A stretch of DNA of 64,000 nt from Chryseobacterium salipaludis (GCF_022968825.1 NZ_JALHKS010000003.1:186001-250000), one strand, 5' to 3'; shown: positions 29,271-37,834, counted from the stretch's first letter. Notes: a model not told the origin generated them from the letters alone. A program made the numbers and translations.

Positions 29271-29880
29271 TTTTTTTCAGGGAATTATTAATTACAGTGG
29301 AAAGAAAATCAATGGCCACCGTATTGTGTTTCATATTAGGAACAATCAGGTCGGCGTTATTCTTGGAAGGCTCGATGAACTCGTGGTGCATCGGTTTTAA
29401 GGTGGTCTGATAGCGGTGCAGCACTTCCTGCAGATCCCGGCCTCGCTCCTGTGTGTCCCGGCGGATCCGGCGGATCAGTCTTTCATCGGAGTCGGCGTGC
29501 ACAAAAACCTTTAAATCATATTCCTTTAATAATTCCGCATTGGAAAGCACTAGGATTCCCTCCACTATTAAAACACGGCGCGGCTCCACCAACACGTGAT
29601 CACCGGTCCTGGAATGTGTTACAAATGAGTACAAAGGCTGCTCAATCACCTGCCCTTCCTTCAATGCCTTCACATGGCTCAGAAGCAGTTCAAAATCAAT
29701 GGATTTCGGGTGATCATAATTCAGCATTTCACGCTCAGACAAGGTCAAATGCTGGTTATCGTGGTAATAATTATCCTGCGACAGCACATTCACACCTTCT
29801 GTGTTGAGTTGCTGCAGGATTTTGTTCACCACCGTGGTTTTGCCGGAGCCGGTACCGCCGGCAATTCCAATAACAAGCAT
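29263..29880 (-). CDS. udk: Uridine kinase
   Basis: A 205-residue kinase that phosphorylates uridine and cytidine for pyrimidine salvage. The Walker A loop GGTGSGKTT is at 8-16. NYYHD, which forms part of the substrate pocket, follows, with NYDHPKSIDFELL downstream. The arginine-rich lid RLIRRIRRDTQERGRD is visible in the second half. The length is typical (about 205-215). It is first in a minus-strand operon with divIC and the mutase small subunit. The nucleoside permease at 20072-21394 could supply its substrate. Confidence 0.94.
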   Translation of the reverse strand: MLVIGIAGGTGSGKTTVVNKILQQLNTEGVNVLSQDNYYHDNQHLTLSEREMLNYDHPKSIDFELLLSHVKALKEGQVIEQPLYSFVTHSRTGDHVLVEPRRVLIVEGILVLSNAELLKEYDLKVFVHADSDERLIRRIRRDTQERGRDLQEVLHRYQTTLKPMHHEFIEPSKNNADLIVPNMKHNTVAIDFLSTVINNSLKKNG

Positions 29881-29949
29881 AAATTTTGTTTTTGCAAAGA
29901 TATAATTTTAAGGCAAACCGACTCTCTGCGGAGTGACAGTTTTAAGGAA

Positions 29950-30570
29950 TCAGACGCGGTTTTCTATATTAAATAAATAGAAAACAACCGCCTGCACTCT
30001 GGCCAGGAACTCGCGCGACTGGTTACGGTAAAAACTCTGATTAGCCAGTACATCCTGCGCATCAAACCCCAGTGCATTCATCCCACTGTTCTGCGCATAA
30101 AACAACGCGCGCAAGTTGTGGAAACCCTGCGAAACGATAATTACATCCTTTTGGTTATATTTTACCAGACAGTTTCGGATGCTGGATTGGGTTTTAAATC
30201 CGTGCGGATCTTCGGTAATAATTTGTTCAGGCACACCTTCCTGATAAATGAGATAATTCTTCATCGCGGCAGGTTCATCATATCCCTGGCTTTTCTCGCC
30301 GCTCACAATAATTTTCCGGATTTTGCCGTGATGGTACAACAAGGCAGCCGCATCCATTCGGGCTGTGAAATATGGATTGGAGATACCGGACCTCATTTTG
30401 GGCGAAGTTCCCAGCACCAAGGCAGTTTCGCGAGGTGGTATTTTGGAAATACGGGTGTAAGTACGGCCGTTGGTCAAAGCAAATACCCAGATATTGGCCA
30501 GAATCATGAGTAACAGTGTGAGTTCTGTCAGATTAAAGAAAATTTTTAATATGTCGAGAATCTTTCTCAA
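29950..30570 (-). CDS. SanA/YdcF-like DUF218 membrane protein
   Basis: A 206-residue protein with one N-terminal membrane helix (about 10-32) and a DUF218 domain. The conserved pieces are ALVLGTSPK near residue 50, NPYFTARMDAA, the IIVSGEKSQGYDEPAAM segment and IIVSQGFHNLRAL. E. coli SanA affects vancomycin resistance and envelope permeability; the biochemical activity of the family is unclear. No ATG fits the start. The frame begins at TTG inside TTGA, which overlaps the TGA stop of the upstream reductase gene, indicating translational coupling. Function is inferred only at family level. Confidence 0.8.
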   Translation of the reverse strand: MRKILDILKIFFNLTELTLLLMILANIWVFALTNGRTYTRISKIPPRETALVLGTSPKMRSGISNPYFTARMDAAALLYHHGKIRKIIVSGEKSQGYDEPAAMKNYLIYQEGVPEQIITEDPHGFKTQSSIRNCLVKYNQKDVIIVSQGFHNLRALFYAQNSGMNALGFDAQDVLANQSFYRNQSREFLARVQAVVFYLFNIENRV

Positions 30571-31700
30571 AGGTCAGGCAGTAAATCAAAATTCACAGAA
30601 ATATTCTTGCTCATCATCACCGACATGCACGCAAGGATTTTCCCGTCGGCGGCTTCTTTTTCAGTTAGGTATTCATTTTCGAGAACCTCTACTTCCCCTT
30701 CATATAAAGTGCAGATACAACTGCCGCAGATGCCGGATTTGCAGGAGTACGGCACAGGATAACCCTGAATCAGCAACTGCTGAAGCAAACGCATTTTATT
30801 ATCCTTCAAAGTAGTTTCGTAATCCTGATTGAACAGCCGGAACTTCACATCAATATTTTCAATGACGGGAAATTCCTTTTCTACCGGGTAAATATCTTCG
30901 TTAAATTCCTCAAACAATTCAAAATGAATATTGCGCTTCGGAATACCATGGTGGTAACAGGCATTGGCCAGTTCGCGGATCATTTCACCTTTTCCGCAAA
31001 TCAGGACTTCATCCACCGCATCCCAGATCGTGCTTTCTTCATCCGTGTCATCCAGCTGTAAGATCTGATTAATAATAAGGTTGACTTTATGCCGGTCCAG
31101 GCGTCCTTCAAACAGCAGATTGCCGGCCCGCTCTTGAGACAGAAAATAATATACTTCCAACCGCTCACCGTATTGTTGCTGCAACGCTTCTAATTCTTCG
31201 CGGAAGGCAATTTCATCTTTATTCCGGCTACCATAAAACAAGAAAAACCGGGTACGGCTTTCGCGATGCAGGATGTCTTTAACATGACTTAAGATGGGTG
31301 TAATTCCAATGCCGCCGGCAAAGGCAATAATAGTGCGAAACTCATGGGGCTTCTGCACAATGGTGAACCGGCCACGCGGTGCTGAAACTTCAATAAAGTC
31401 GCCAATCTCAATGTTCTTAATTAAAACGGTCGCCGGGCTGCCGCTTTCATACGTTTTTATGCCAAGCGCAATTTTATTTTCGTACGGAGCAGAGGTCATG
31501 GAAAAATCTTTTTCAACCTCTATATCATTCCAGAGAAACTTCAGGGTCACATATTGTCCCGCCTGAAAAGCAAAAACATCTTGCAGTTCCTGAGGAATTT
31601 CCAGTTCCACCGCAAAGGTGTTTTTGGTTACCTGTACCTTTTTCGTTAATTTTAGCCGATAAAACGTGTGCTGCCTGGTCTTGGGTAAAGCGTTTTCCAT
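30567..31700 (-). CDS. Flavin reductase with C-terminal [2Fe-2S] domain
   Basis: A 377-residue protein of the ferredoxin-NADP reductase type, like the PaaE/HCR oxygenase reductases. It has an N-terminal FAD-binding barrel with DFSMTSAPY, a nucleotide-binding domain (FAGGIGITPILSHV and the CGKGEMIREL region), and a plant-type ferredoxin domain. The cluster ligands are Cys320, Cys325, Cys328 and Cys358 (YSCKSGICGSC and LACMS). It carries electrons from NAD(P)H to an unidentified partner. The start at 31700 is chosen because a -7 box ends six bases before it; an upstream in-frame TTG would lie inside that box. The stop overlaps the SanA-like gene. Confidence 0.88.
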   Translation of the reverse strand: MENALPKTRQHTFYRLKLTKKVQVTKNTFAVELEIPQELQDVFAFQAGQYVTLKFLWNDIEVEKDFSMTSAPYENKIALGIKTYESGSPATVLIKNIEIGDFIEVSAPRGRFTIVQKPHEFRTIIAFAGGIGITPILSHVKDILHRESRTRFFLFYGSRNKDEIAFREELEALQQQYGERLEVYYFLSQERAGNLLFEGRLDRHKVNLIINQILQLDDTDEESTIWDAVDEVLICGKGEMIRELANACYHHGIPKRNIHFELFEEFNEDIYPVEKEFPVIENIDVKFRLFNQDYETTLKDNKMRLLQQLLIQGYPVPYSCKSGICGSCICTLYEGEVEVLENEYLTEKEAADGKILACMSVMMSKNISVNFDLLPDL

Positions 31701-31706
31701 ACGTTT

Positions 31707-31714
31707 CAAAATTA
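31707..31714 (-). promoter_or_regulatory. -7 promoter element for the reductase gene, no real leader
   Basis: On the minus strand the bases read TAATTTTG, six bases before the ATG at 31698-31700. Only 24 bp separate the start codons of the reductase gene and the divergent lipoprotein gene, so promoter elements must overlap the opposite gene. Confidence 0.5.
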
Positions 31715-31724
31715 ATAAAATTAA

Positions 31725-32303
31725 ATGAAAAAGTTTTTCGCAAGCGCTGCTGCACTGCTGGTACTGGCCGCGTGCAATAAAAAAGAAGATACGACAATTA
31801 CGGATGAATCAGCGACCTCTGAAGTTCAGGAAGACCACGTGATTACTGAAGAAACGGCGAGCCCTTTCCGCAAGGTGGAGGTAACCCCGGAGCAGGCAAC
31901 TGAAATGCTTTCAAACAAAGATAATGATACACTGTACGTTACCAATTTCTTTGCAACTTGGTGCGGACCATGTGTTAAGGAGCTTCCGCACTTCCGCGAA
32001 AAAATGCAGGAACTGGAAGGCCAGCCGGTGAAATTTACGTTCGTGAGTCTGGACGATAAAAAGGAATGGGACCAAACGGTGAAAAATTTCACAGAGAAAC
32101 ACGGCATTGGTGCCAATACCGTATTGCTTGATGGCGCTGCGCTGACCCCACAGTTTTTCCCGGCTAATTTTAAAAAGTGGGACGGAAATTCAATTCCCTT
32201 TACATTTATTCGCAAGGGCGACCGTACGGATGAAACCGTGGGGATGATGAGTAAAGAAATGCTGAGCGACAAAATCACCAGCATGCAGGGCCCTGCGTTG
32301 TAA
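31725..32303 (+). CDS. TlpA-like thioredoxin-fold lipoprotein
   Basis: A 192-residue predicted lipoprotein with a signal peptide and lipobox LAAC (Cys17), a linker to about residue 50, and a thioredoxin fold containing the redox motif WCGPC (79-83) and a cis-proline in SIPFTFI. It probably reduces or isomerises disulfides on the periplasmic side. It starts 24 bp from the divergent reductase gene and is followed after 13 bp by the ABC permease gene, so it may be the first gene of that operon. A redox role in metal or heme uptake is possible but speculative. Confidence 0.87.
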   Translation: MKKFFASAAALLVLAACNKKEDTTITDESATSEVQEDHVITEETASPFRKVEVTPEQATEMLSNKDNDTLYVTNFFATWCGPCVKELPHFREKMQELEGQPVKFTFVSLDDKKEWDQTVKNFTEKHGIGANTVLLDGAALTPQFFPANFKKWDGNSIPFTFIRKGDRTDETVGMMSKEMLSDKITSMQGPAL

Positions 32304-32316
32304 TTGCTCATTTTTT

Positions 32317-33288
32317 ATGGAAAAAAGTTTCCGTTTTCTTTTAATAATCCTGGTGATCGCCATCGCATGCATTGCGTTGATCAACCTTAATACAGGATTT
32401 TTATCTTTAAGTTTTAAAGATTTTTTTTCAGAAACGGAACAGTCTTCTTTGGCCGCCATGCGAATGAACCGTGTAGCGGCCATGCTGCTGGCCGGGGTTT
32501 CTATTCCAAGCAGCGGTTTTTTACTGCAGGAATATTTTCGCAATCCGTTGGCAGGACCCTCCGTGCTGGGTATTACTTCGGTGGCGAGTTTAAGCGTGGC
32601 GCTTTATATTTTCGTTTCACAGGATTTTATTCTGCCGTCTTTCCTGCAAAATAGTTTATTAAGCATATCAGCCATTGCCGGCAGCTTACTGCTGATGCTG
32701 GTTTTGATAGTGCTCAGCAAAAGATTTCAGGATGGCGCTTTCCTGATCATATTCGGATTTCTGGTTTCCGCTTTGGCCGGTGCAGTGGTTTCGGTTATGC
32801 AACTGTATGCAGAAAATCAAAGTCTGAAAAATTATGTTTTATGGAGTTTCGGTGCTAATAACCAGTTGTCTGCTCAGCAACTCTGGGTGCTGGCTGCTTT
32901 GGTCTGCATTGGCCTGATGGTCGCTTTTCGTTCCATTCGGCCCCTGATTGGAAATGCTTTGGGAGAAGCTTATGCGCAAACGATTGGCGTCAATTTATCG
33001 TCGCTGAAGATATCGGTGATCTGCGCTTCTTCCATTTTATCTGCTTCTGTGACCGCTTTTCTCGGGCCGGTGCTTTTTATCGGAATTGTTGTGCCGCACT
33101 TCGCCAGAATGATTTATAATCCCTCCCATCTGTGGCAGCAGTGGATCCTGAACATGTTGCTGGGTGCGTCCATTATGCTGTTATTTTCCTGTGTTTCGGA
33201 ATGGACTCAGTTTCCGCTGAATGTCATAACTTCTTTATTCGGAATTCCGGTCATCCTTGCGATGATGCTTAAAAGCAGAAAATATTAG
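32317..33288 (+). CDS. FecCD-family ABC transporter permease
   Basis: A 323-residue inner-membrane permease of the BtuC/FecCD family, which imports siderophore-iron, heme or cobalamin. About nine to ten hydrophobic helices are visible. Family motifs include RMNRVAAMLLAGVSIPSSGFLLQ near the start (positions about 50-72), NPLAGPSVLGI, and the coupling region GFLVSALAGAV. The C-terminal LFIGIVVPHFARM is the typical FecCD signature. It lies 3 bp upstream of the ATPase gene. No periplasmic binding protein or TonB receptor is adjacent, so the substrate cannot be fixed. Confidence 0.9.
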   Translation: MEKSFRFLLIILVIAIACIALINLNTGFLSLSFKDFFSETEQSSLAAMRMNRVAAMLLAGVSIPSSGFLLQEYFRNPLAGPSVLGITSVASLSVALYIFVSQDFILPSFLQNSLLSISAIAGSLLLMLVLIVLSKRFQDGAFLIIFGFLVSALAGAVVSVMQLYAENQSLKNYVLWSFGANNQLSAQQLWVLAALVCIGLMVAFRSIRPLIGNALGEAYAQTIGVNLSSLKISVICASSILSASVTAFLGPVLFIGIVVPHFARMIYNPSHLWQQWILNMLLGASIMLLFSCVSEWTQFPLNVITSLFGIPVILAMMLKSRKY

Positions 33289-33291
33289 CGT

Positions 33292-34224
33292 ATGGAGCAT
33301 GCATTGTTACAAGTGGAAAATGTTTCTGTCGGCTATAAGCAACCGCTCATCACCGGAATTACGGCCCAACTGAGCGCAGGAGATATCTGCCTGATGATCG
33401 GCAATAATGGCGTGGGAAAAACTACCCTGATCCGGACATTGCTTAAACAGTTAGCCCCAATGAAAGGAGAAATTACACTGGCTGGCAGACCACTCCCTTC
33501 TTTATCTACAACAGAAATTGCAAAAACCACAGCCGTTGTTTTCTCCAAAGCACCCATACCGGCAAACATGACGGTTCGGGATTTGGTTTCGCTGGGAAAA
33601 TTTATCCATTATCCTTTTTACTTTCAGCTCAACACTCAGGACAAGCAGGAAGTTAACGATATCATCGACTGGCTGAGTTTAACACATCTCGCTGATAAAC
33701 CATTGTATCAATTGTCTGACGGTAATTTGCAAAAAGCATACATCGGCCGTGCACTTGCCCAGGATGCAGCTCTTATTATTCTCGATGAACCGACCACGCA
33801 TCTCGACGAGAATAATAAAATTATGCTTCTGCAGCTGTTACGGCAACTTGCAAAAGAGCAAAACAAATGTATCTTATTTTCATCGCACGACTGGCGGCTC
33901 GCGCGTGAGTTTTCGGATGAAGTCTGGTTACTGCAGGACGGCAGCTTCAGCGCCGGCAATACTGAGCATATTTTGTATGAACATAAGGAAATGCTGAATG
34001 CCACCGTTTTCAATCTGAATCAATTTTTCAAGGAACCCACCATTCGCGCGCCACAATTGGAGGCGCAGCTTCTCTACTCTTTCCTGCAAAAAAACTGCAA
34101 TACCGACCTTTCCTCTTTTAGTGTGACGTTCCAAGATGATCAATGGATTGTGACGAACCATCACAACATTCAGCAGTTCAAAAATTTTCAGGCAGTAACA
34201 GAATATTTTTATAAAATAAAATAA
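33292..34224 (+). CDS. FecE/BtuD-like ABC transporter ATP-binding protein
   Basis: A 310-residue cytoplasmic ATPase that powers the adjacent permease. Walker A is GNNGVGKTT (37-45). The signature loop reads LSDGN in place of LSGGQ, a variant often seen in Bacteroidota iron-transport ATPases. Walker B is ALIILDEPTTHLDEN. A C-terminal extension of about 60 residues after the H-loop (SSHDW) is longer than in E. coli FecE and has no recognised motif. The gene closes the probable three-gene operon. Iron, heme or cobalamin are all possible substrates. Confidence 0.9.
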   Translation: MEHALLQVENVSVGYKQPLITGITAQLSAGDICLMIGNNGVGKTTLIRTLLKQLAPMKGEITLAGRPLPSLSTTEIAKTTAVVFSKAPIPANMTVRDLVSLGKFIHYPFYFQLNTQDKQEVNDIIDWLSLTHLADKPLYQLSDGNLQKAYIGRALAQDAALIILDEPTTHLDENNKIMLLQLLRQLAKEQNKCILFSSHDWRLAREFSDEVWLLQDGSFSAGNTEHILYEHKEMLNATVFNLNQFFKEPTIRAPQLEAQLLYSFLQKNCNTDLSSFSVTFQDDQWIVTNHHNIQQFKNFQAVTEYFYKIK

Positions 34225-34323
34225 GTATGTATTATCCTCTGCAATGCATTATTTTCTTTACTTAAAATATAAAGAAAACACATTCCTCTTACTATTAACA
34301 AAATATTAACATTTCAAATATAC

Positions 34324-34342
34324 TATGCATGCATAATATTTT
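34324..34342. promoter_or_regulatory. Candidate MarR operator in the marR promoter
   Basis: The sequence TATGCATGCATAATATTTT, identical to 23896-23914 in front of etfB, contains the perfect 12-bp palindrome TATGCATGCATA. It lies directly upstream of the -7 box, in the position of a promoter-occluding operator, so autoregulation is likely. Confidence 0.65.
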
Positions 34343-34343
34343 C

Positions 34344-34351
34344 TATATTTG
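34344..34351 (+). promoter_or_regulatory. -7 promoter element of the marR operon
   Basis: TATATTTG matches TAnnTTTG exactly, 23 bp before the marR ATG and two bases after the palindromic element. No -33 TTG at the consensus distance is visible. Confidence 0.6.
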
Positions 34352-34374
34352 AATTCATCAGTTAATGAATTGTT

Positions 34375-34827
34375 ATGGAAAAAGCTATGCCTGAAAAAGT
34401 TGAAAATGTAGACCTGATTTTGAAGTCTACCTGGCTGGCCGTGTCGAAGATGTATTCGGAGCTGGCACAGGATTATGATGCGACCGCCGTCCAGGCGCTA
34501 ACCCTGTTGAAAATTGATCCAAAGGAAGGAACGCGCAGTACCAATCTTGGCCCCAAGATGGCAATTGAACCCACTTCGCTGACGCGAATTATTAAACTGC
34601 TGGAAGACAACGGTTATATATATAAGGAGAAAACTTCTACAGACAAACGTGAAGTAATTATTAAGCTTACCGAGAAAGGACTGAACTCCCGAAACATCAG
34701 CAAGGAGGCGGTGGTGAACTTCAACCGTACCGTCGCGGAGCGTGTGGCACCCGCAAAGCTGGAAATATTTAAGGAAGTGATGAGCGATATCCTCAAAATC
34801 GCGCAGGAACTGAATAACAAGAAATAA
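34375..34827 (+). CDS. MarR-family transcriptional regulator
   Basis: A 150-residue winged-helix regulator. The DNA-binding region spans about residues 30-105, with TSLTRIIKLLEDNGYIYKE as the recognition helix and start of the wing, and the wing DKREVIIKLTEKG. Flanking helices form the dimer. It is the first gene of the beta-oxidation operon (next start 46 bp away). The ligand is unknown; acyl-CoA or a fatty acid would fit the context. Its promoter carries a perfect palindrome that also lies in front of etfB, which makes it the likely regulator of both. Confidence 0.92.
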   Translation: MEKAMPEKVENVDLILKSTWLAVSKMYSELAQDYDATAVQALTLLKIDPKEGTRSTNLGPKMAIEPTSLTRIIKLLEDNGYIYKEKTSTDKREVIIKLTEKGLNSRNISKEAVVNFNRTVAERVAPAKLEIFKEVMSDILKIAQELNNKK

Positions 34828-34873
34828 TAGGGCGGCAATCTGCTGCCACCAAACCATTAAAATAAAAACCAAT

Positions 34874-37267
34874 ATGAAACGACGAATCAAGCATGTCACG
34901 GTGCTCGGTTCCGGGATAATGGGTTCCGGAATCGCGGCGCACTTTGCCAACATTGGCGTACAGGTGCTGCTGCTGGACATCGTGCCGTTTGAACTTTCTG
35001 AAGCTGAGCAGAAAAAAGGGCTCACCAAAGAACACAAAGCTGTGCGAAACCGCATCGCTGACGAAAATCTGGCTAAGCTGAAAAAGGCCAGTCCTGCCCT
35101 GCTCTATTCTCCGGAATTTGCAGACAGAATACAGACCGGCAACTTCGATGATGATCTGCCGAAGATTAAGAACACCGACTGGATCATTGAAGTGGTGGTG
35201 GAAAAGATTGAAATTAAAAAATCTGTGTACGAGAAGGTGGAACAATTCCGCAAGCCCGGCACGCTGATTTCCTCCAACACCTCGGGAATTCCGATTCACC
35301 TGCTGACCGAAGGCCGCAGCGACGATTTTAAAAAGTACTTCGCGGGAACACACTTCTTTAATCCGGTTCGCTACCTGCCCTTGCTGGAAGTGATTCCGAC
35401 ACCGGACACAGACCCCGAAGTGACTAGATTCTATATGGAATACGGTGCAAAATTCCTGGGCAAGACCACAGTAGAAGCGAAAGATACACCAGCGTTTATC
35501 GCGAACCGAATCGGGGTTTTCTCCATGATGAATTTGCTGCATGAAGTAAAGAATCTGCGACTTAATGTTTCTGATATCGATAAGCTCACCGGCCCGATTA
35601 TCGGTCGCCCAAAATCCGCTACTTTCCGAACGGCGGATGTAGTCGGACTGGACACACTGGTGATGGTTGCCAAGGGCGTGCGCGGCAGTAAGGCAGAAGC
35701 CAATGATTTTAATGATGTTTTTAAACTTCCTGATTATATCGAAACCATGGTCAGCAACAACTGGCTGGGTTCGAAAACGCAACAGGGATTTTATAAAAAA
35801 ATTAAAAACGCCGAAGGTAAGTCAGAAATCCACGGATTGAACCTGGATACGATGGAATATGAGTTGCAGCCTAAAGGAAATTTCCCAACGCTGGAACTTA
35901 CCAAGAATATTGACCGGCCGATTGACCGGTTCAAAGTGCTGATCACCGGAAAAGATAAAGCCGGTGAACTGTACCGCAAATCTCTGGGTGCTTTGTTTGC
36001 GTATATTTCGCATAAAGTTCCGGAAATCTCTGATGATATTTACAAAGTAGATGACGCCATGCGCGCCGGATTTGGTTGGGAGAACGGTCCATTTGAAATC
36101 TGGGATGCAGTCGGAATTCAGAAAGGTATCGAACTGGCGCAGGAAGCCGGTTATCAGGTCGCGGACTGGGCGAAAGAAGTACCTTCTTTCTATAAAGTGA
36201 ATGATGAAGGACAATCCACATACTATGGCAAAGAGGATCAGAATTACCATGCGATTCCGGGACAGGAATCGATAATTAATCTCGATAATATCCGCAAAAA
36301 CAGAACACTCTGGAGCAATTCGGGCGCAGCCATCCAGGATTTGGGTGACGGTATCATCAATTTCGAAATACGCTCCAAGATGAATTCTCTGGGCGGCGAG
36401 GTACTGGACGGACTCAACCGAGCCATAGATCTGGCCGAAAAAGAATACGATGGCCTCGTGATCGCTAATCAGGGAGCCAATTTCTCGGTAGGTGCTAACT
36501 TAGCCATGATTCTGATGATGGCCATTGAGCAGGACTGGGACGATTTAAATATGGCCATCGCGTACTTCCAGAAATCGATGATGCGCGTGCGCTACTCTTC
36601 AATTCCGGTGGTGGTTGCTCCGCACGGAATGACGCTCGGTGGAGGCTGCGAAATGACCATGCATGCTGACCGTGTGGTAGCTGCTGCGGAAACGTATATC
36701 GGCCTGGTGGAAACCGGGGTAGGCGTAATTCCCGGCGGTGGCGGTACGAAAGAACTCACCCTGCGCACTTCGCAAGATTTCCAGAAAGATGACGTGAAAA
36801 CCAACCGCCTGCGCGATGCCTTCATGAATATCGCCATGGGCAAAGTTGCGACTTCCGCTTACGAGGCTTACGATATGGGAATCCTCCAGGAACACAAAGA
36901 TATTGTCAGCGTTAACAAAAACTACCAAATTAAAACGGCGAAAATGCTGGCTTTAAGTCTGGCCGAGCACGGATATACCCAGCCGATTGAGCAGAAAGTT
37001 AAGGTCCTGGGCCGCGACGCATTAGGAATGTTCTACGTAGGTACCGATCAGATGCTGGCCGGGAACTACATCTCGGAACACGACAAGCTTATCGCCGATA
37101 AACTCGCGAATGTCATGGTAGGTGGAAATCTGTCCGAAGCCACCGTCGTGAGCGAACAATATCTACTTAACCTAGAACGAGAAACCTTCCTCCAACTCTG
37201 CGGCGAACGCAAAACTCTGGAGAGAATTCAGCATATGCTGCAGAAGGGCAAACCGTTGAGGAATTAA
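34874..37267 (+). CDS. 3-hydroxyacyl-CoA dehydrogenase / enoyl-CoA hydratase fusion
   Basis: A 797-residue bifunctional beta-oxidation enzyme. The N-terminal half is the NAD-dependent 3-hydroxyacyl-CoA dehydrogenase with GSGIMGSGIAAHFANIG (12-28) and the catalytic His in GTHFFNPVRYLPLLEVI. The C-terminal half, about 500-720, is a crotonase-fold hydratase with the oxyanion-hole segment NFSVGANL and GGGCEMTMHADRV. The domain order (dehydrogenase first) is opposite to E. coli FadB and is the usual Bacteroidota form. It is preceded by marR. The next operon gene, thiolase, is displaced by a four-helix-bundle insert. Confidence 0.93.
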   Translation: MKRRIKHVTVLGSGIMGSGIAAHFANIGVQVLLLDIVPFELSEAEQKKGLTKEHKAVRNRIADENLAKLKKASPALLYSPEFADRIQTGNFDDDLPKIKNTDWIIEVVVEKIEIKKSVYEKVEQFRKPGTLISSNTSGIPIHLLTEGRSDDFKKYFAGTHFFNPVRYLPLLEVIPTPDTDPEVTRFYMEYGAKFLGKTTVEAKDTPAFIANRIGVFSMMNLLHEVKNLRLNVSDIDKLTGPIIGRPKSATFRTADVVGLDTLVMVAKGVRGSKAEANDFNDVFKLPDYIETMVSNNWLGSKTQQGFYKKIKNAEGKSEIHGLNLDTMEYELQPKGNFPTLELTKNIDRPIDRFKVLITGKDKAGELYRKSLGALFAYISHKVPEISDDIYKVDDAMRAGFGWENGPFEIWDAVGIQKGIELAQEAGYQVADWAKEVPSFYKVNDEGQSTYYGKEDQNYHAIPGQESIINLDNIRKNRTLWSNSGAAIQDLGDGIINFEIRSKMNSLGGEVLDGLNRAIDLAEKEYDGLVIANQGANFSVGANLAMILMMAIEQDWDDLNMAIAYFQKSMMRVRYSSIPVVVAPHGMTLGGGCEMTMHADRVVAAAETYIGLVETGVGVIPGGGGTKELTLRTSQDFQKDDVKTNRLRDAFMNIAMGKVATSAYEAYDMGILQEHKDIVSVNKNYQIKTAKMLALSLAEHGYTQPIEQKVKVLGRDALGMFYVGTDQMLAGNYISEHDKLIADKLANVMVGGNLSEATVVSEQYLLNLERETFLQLCGERKTLERIQHMLQKGKPLRN

Positions 37268-37272
37268 TTTTT

Positions 37273-37314
37273 GTACAGTGCACACAGTACTTTGTACAAT
37301 GTAAAAAGTATAAT
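37273..37314. repeat. Left heptad array and inverted repeat of four-helix-bundle insert 1
   Basis: Six imperfect 7-bp units mostly beginning GTA (GTACAGT, GCACACA, GTACTTT, GTACAAT, GTAAAAA, GTATAAT) run from just after the dehydrogenase stop. Within it, 37294-37313 is the reverse complement of 37784-37803 at 19 of 20 positions. The two arrays thus face each other across the 37354-37716 gene. Confidence 0.7.
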
Positions 37315-37353
37315 GATAGGCAATACACAGTCGACAGTTTAAATTTTTGATTC

Positions 37354-37716
37354 ATGCATAATTTTCGGGAATTGGAAGTGTGGAAAAAAGCCGTTATGCT
37401 GGCAACCACTTATTATGAGTGTTCCAAAACATTTCCGCGCGAGGAGATTTTTGGATTAACATCGCAGTCACGCAGATGCGTAGTTTCGATTGCCTCTAAT
37501 ATTGCTGAAGGTGCCGGCCGGGATTCTAGCAAACAGTTTGTACAATTCCTGGGAATTGCGCTGGGATCTGCATTTGAGTTTGAAACGCAAATTATAATTG
37601 CGGACAGACTGGACTATTTGAGCGATCATGAGTCTTATACTCTTAAAGAGGAAATAACACATATTGAGAATATGCTGATCAGGCTCATTGCACGGTTAAA
37701 AGAATCCGCTACCTAG
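37354..37716 (+). CDS. Four-helix-bundle protein (23S rRNA IVS / S23 family), insert 1
   Basis: A 120-residue protein of the TIGR02436/PF05635 family, whose members include ORFs of 23S rRNA intervening sequences and the Avd accessory protein of diversity-generating retroelements. Family landmarks are FRELEVWKKAVML near the start, FPREEIFGLTSQSRR (38-52), SIASNIAEGAGR and FLGIALGSAFEFETQ. The protein is basic in part and probably forms a pentameric barrel that may bind nucleic acid. It sits alone between two genes of a fatty-acid operon, co-oriented with them and flanked by complementary heptad arrays. No reverse transcriptase or rRNA is near. Function here is unknown. Confidence 0.85.
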   Translation: MHNFRELEVWKKAVMLATTYYECSKTFPREEIFGLTSQSRRCVVSIASNIAEGAGRDSSKQFVQFLGIALGSAFEFETQIIIADRLDYLSDHESYTLKEEITHIENMLIRLIARLKESAT

Positions 37717-37810
37717 TACTAGATACTTTATACATTATTCTTTATTCTTTATTCTTTATTCTTTATTCTTTATTCTTTATACTTTATACTTTATACATTG
37801 TACTTTATAC
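37713..37810. repeat. Right heptad array and inverted repeat of four-helix-bundle insert 1
   Basis: Fourteen head-to-tail 7-bp units cover the stop codon and all of the spacer: CTAGTAC, TAGATAC, TTTATAC, ATTATTC, five TTTATTC, three TTTATAC, ATTGTAC, TTTATAC. Bases 37784-37803 are complementary to 37294-37313 (19 of 20). The array is the entire spacer apart from the last 24 bp before the thiolase. Confidence 0.8.
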
Positions 37811-37834
37811 AAAACCATAACACATTTAATAAAA

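Noticed and set aside
37350-37363. CATGCATAATTTT at the start of insert 1 as a third MarR site
   Set aside because: Only a half of the palindrome is present, and it is formed by the start codon and first codons of the gene.
37713-37810. The heptad array considered as a CRISPR array
   Set aside because: The units are 7 bp, directly adjacent and without spacers, and no cas genes are present.
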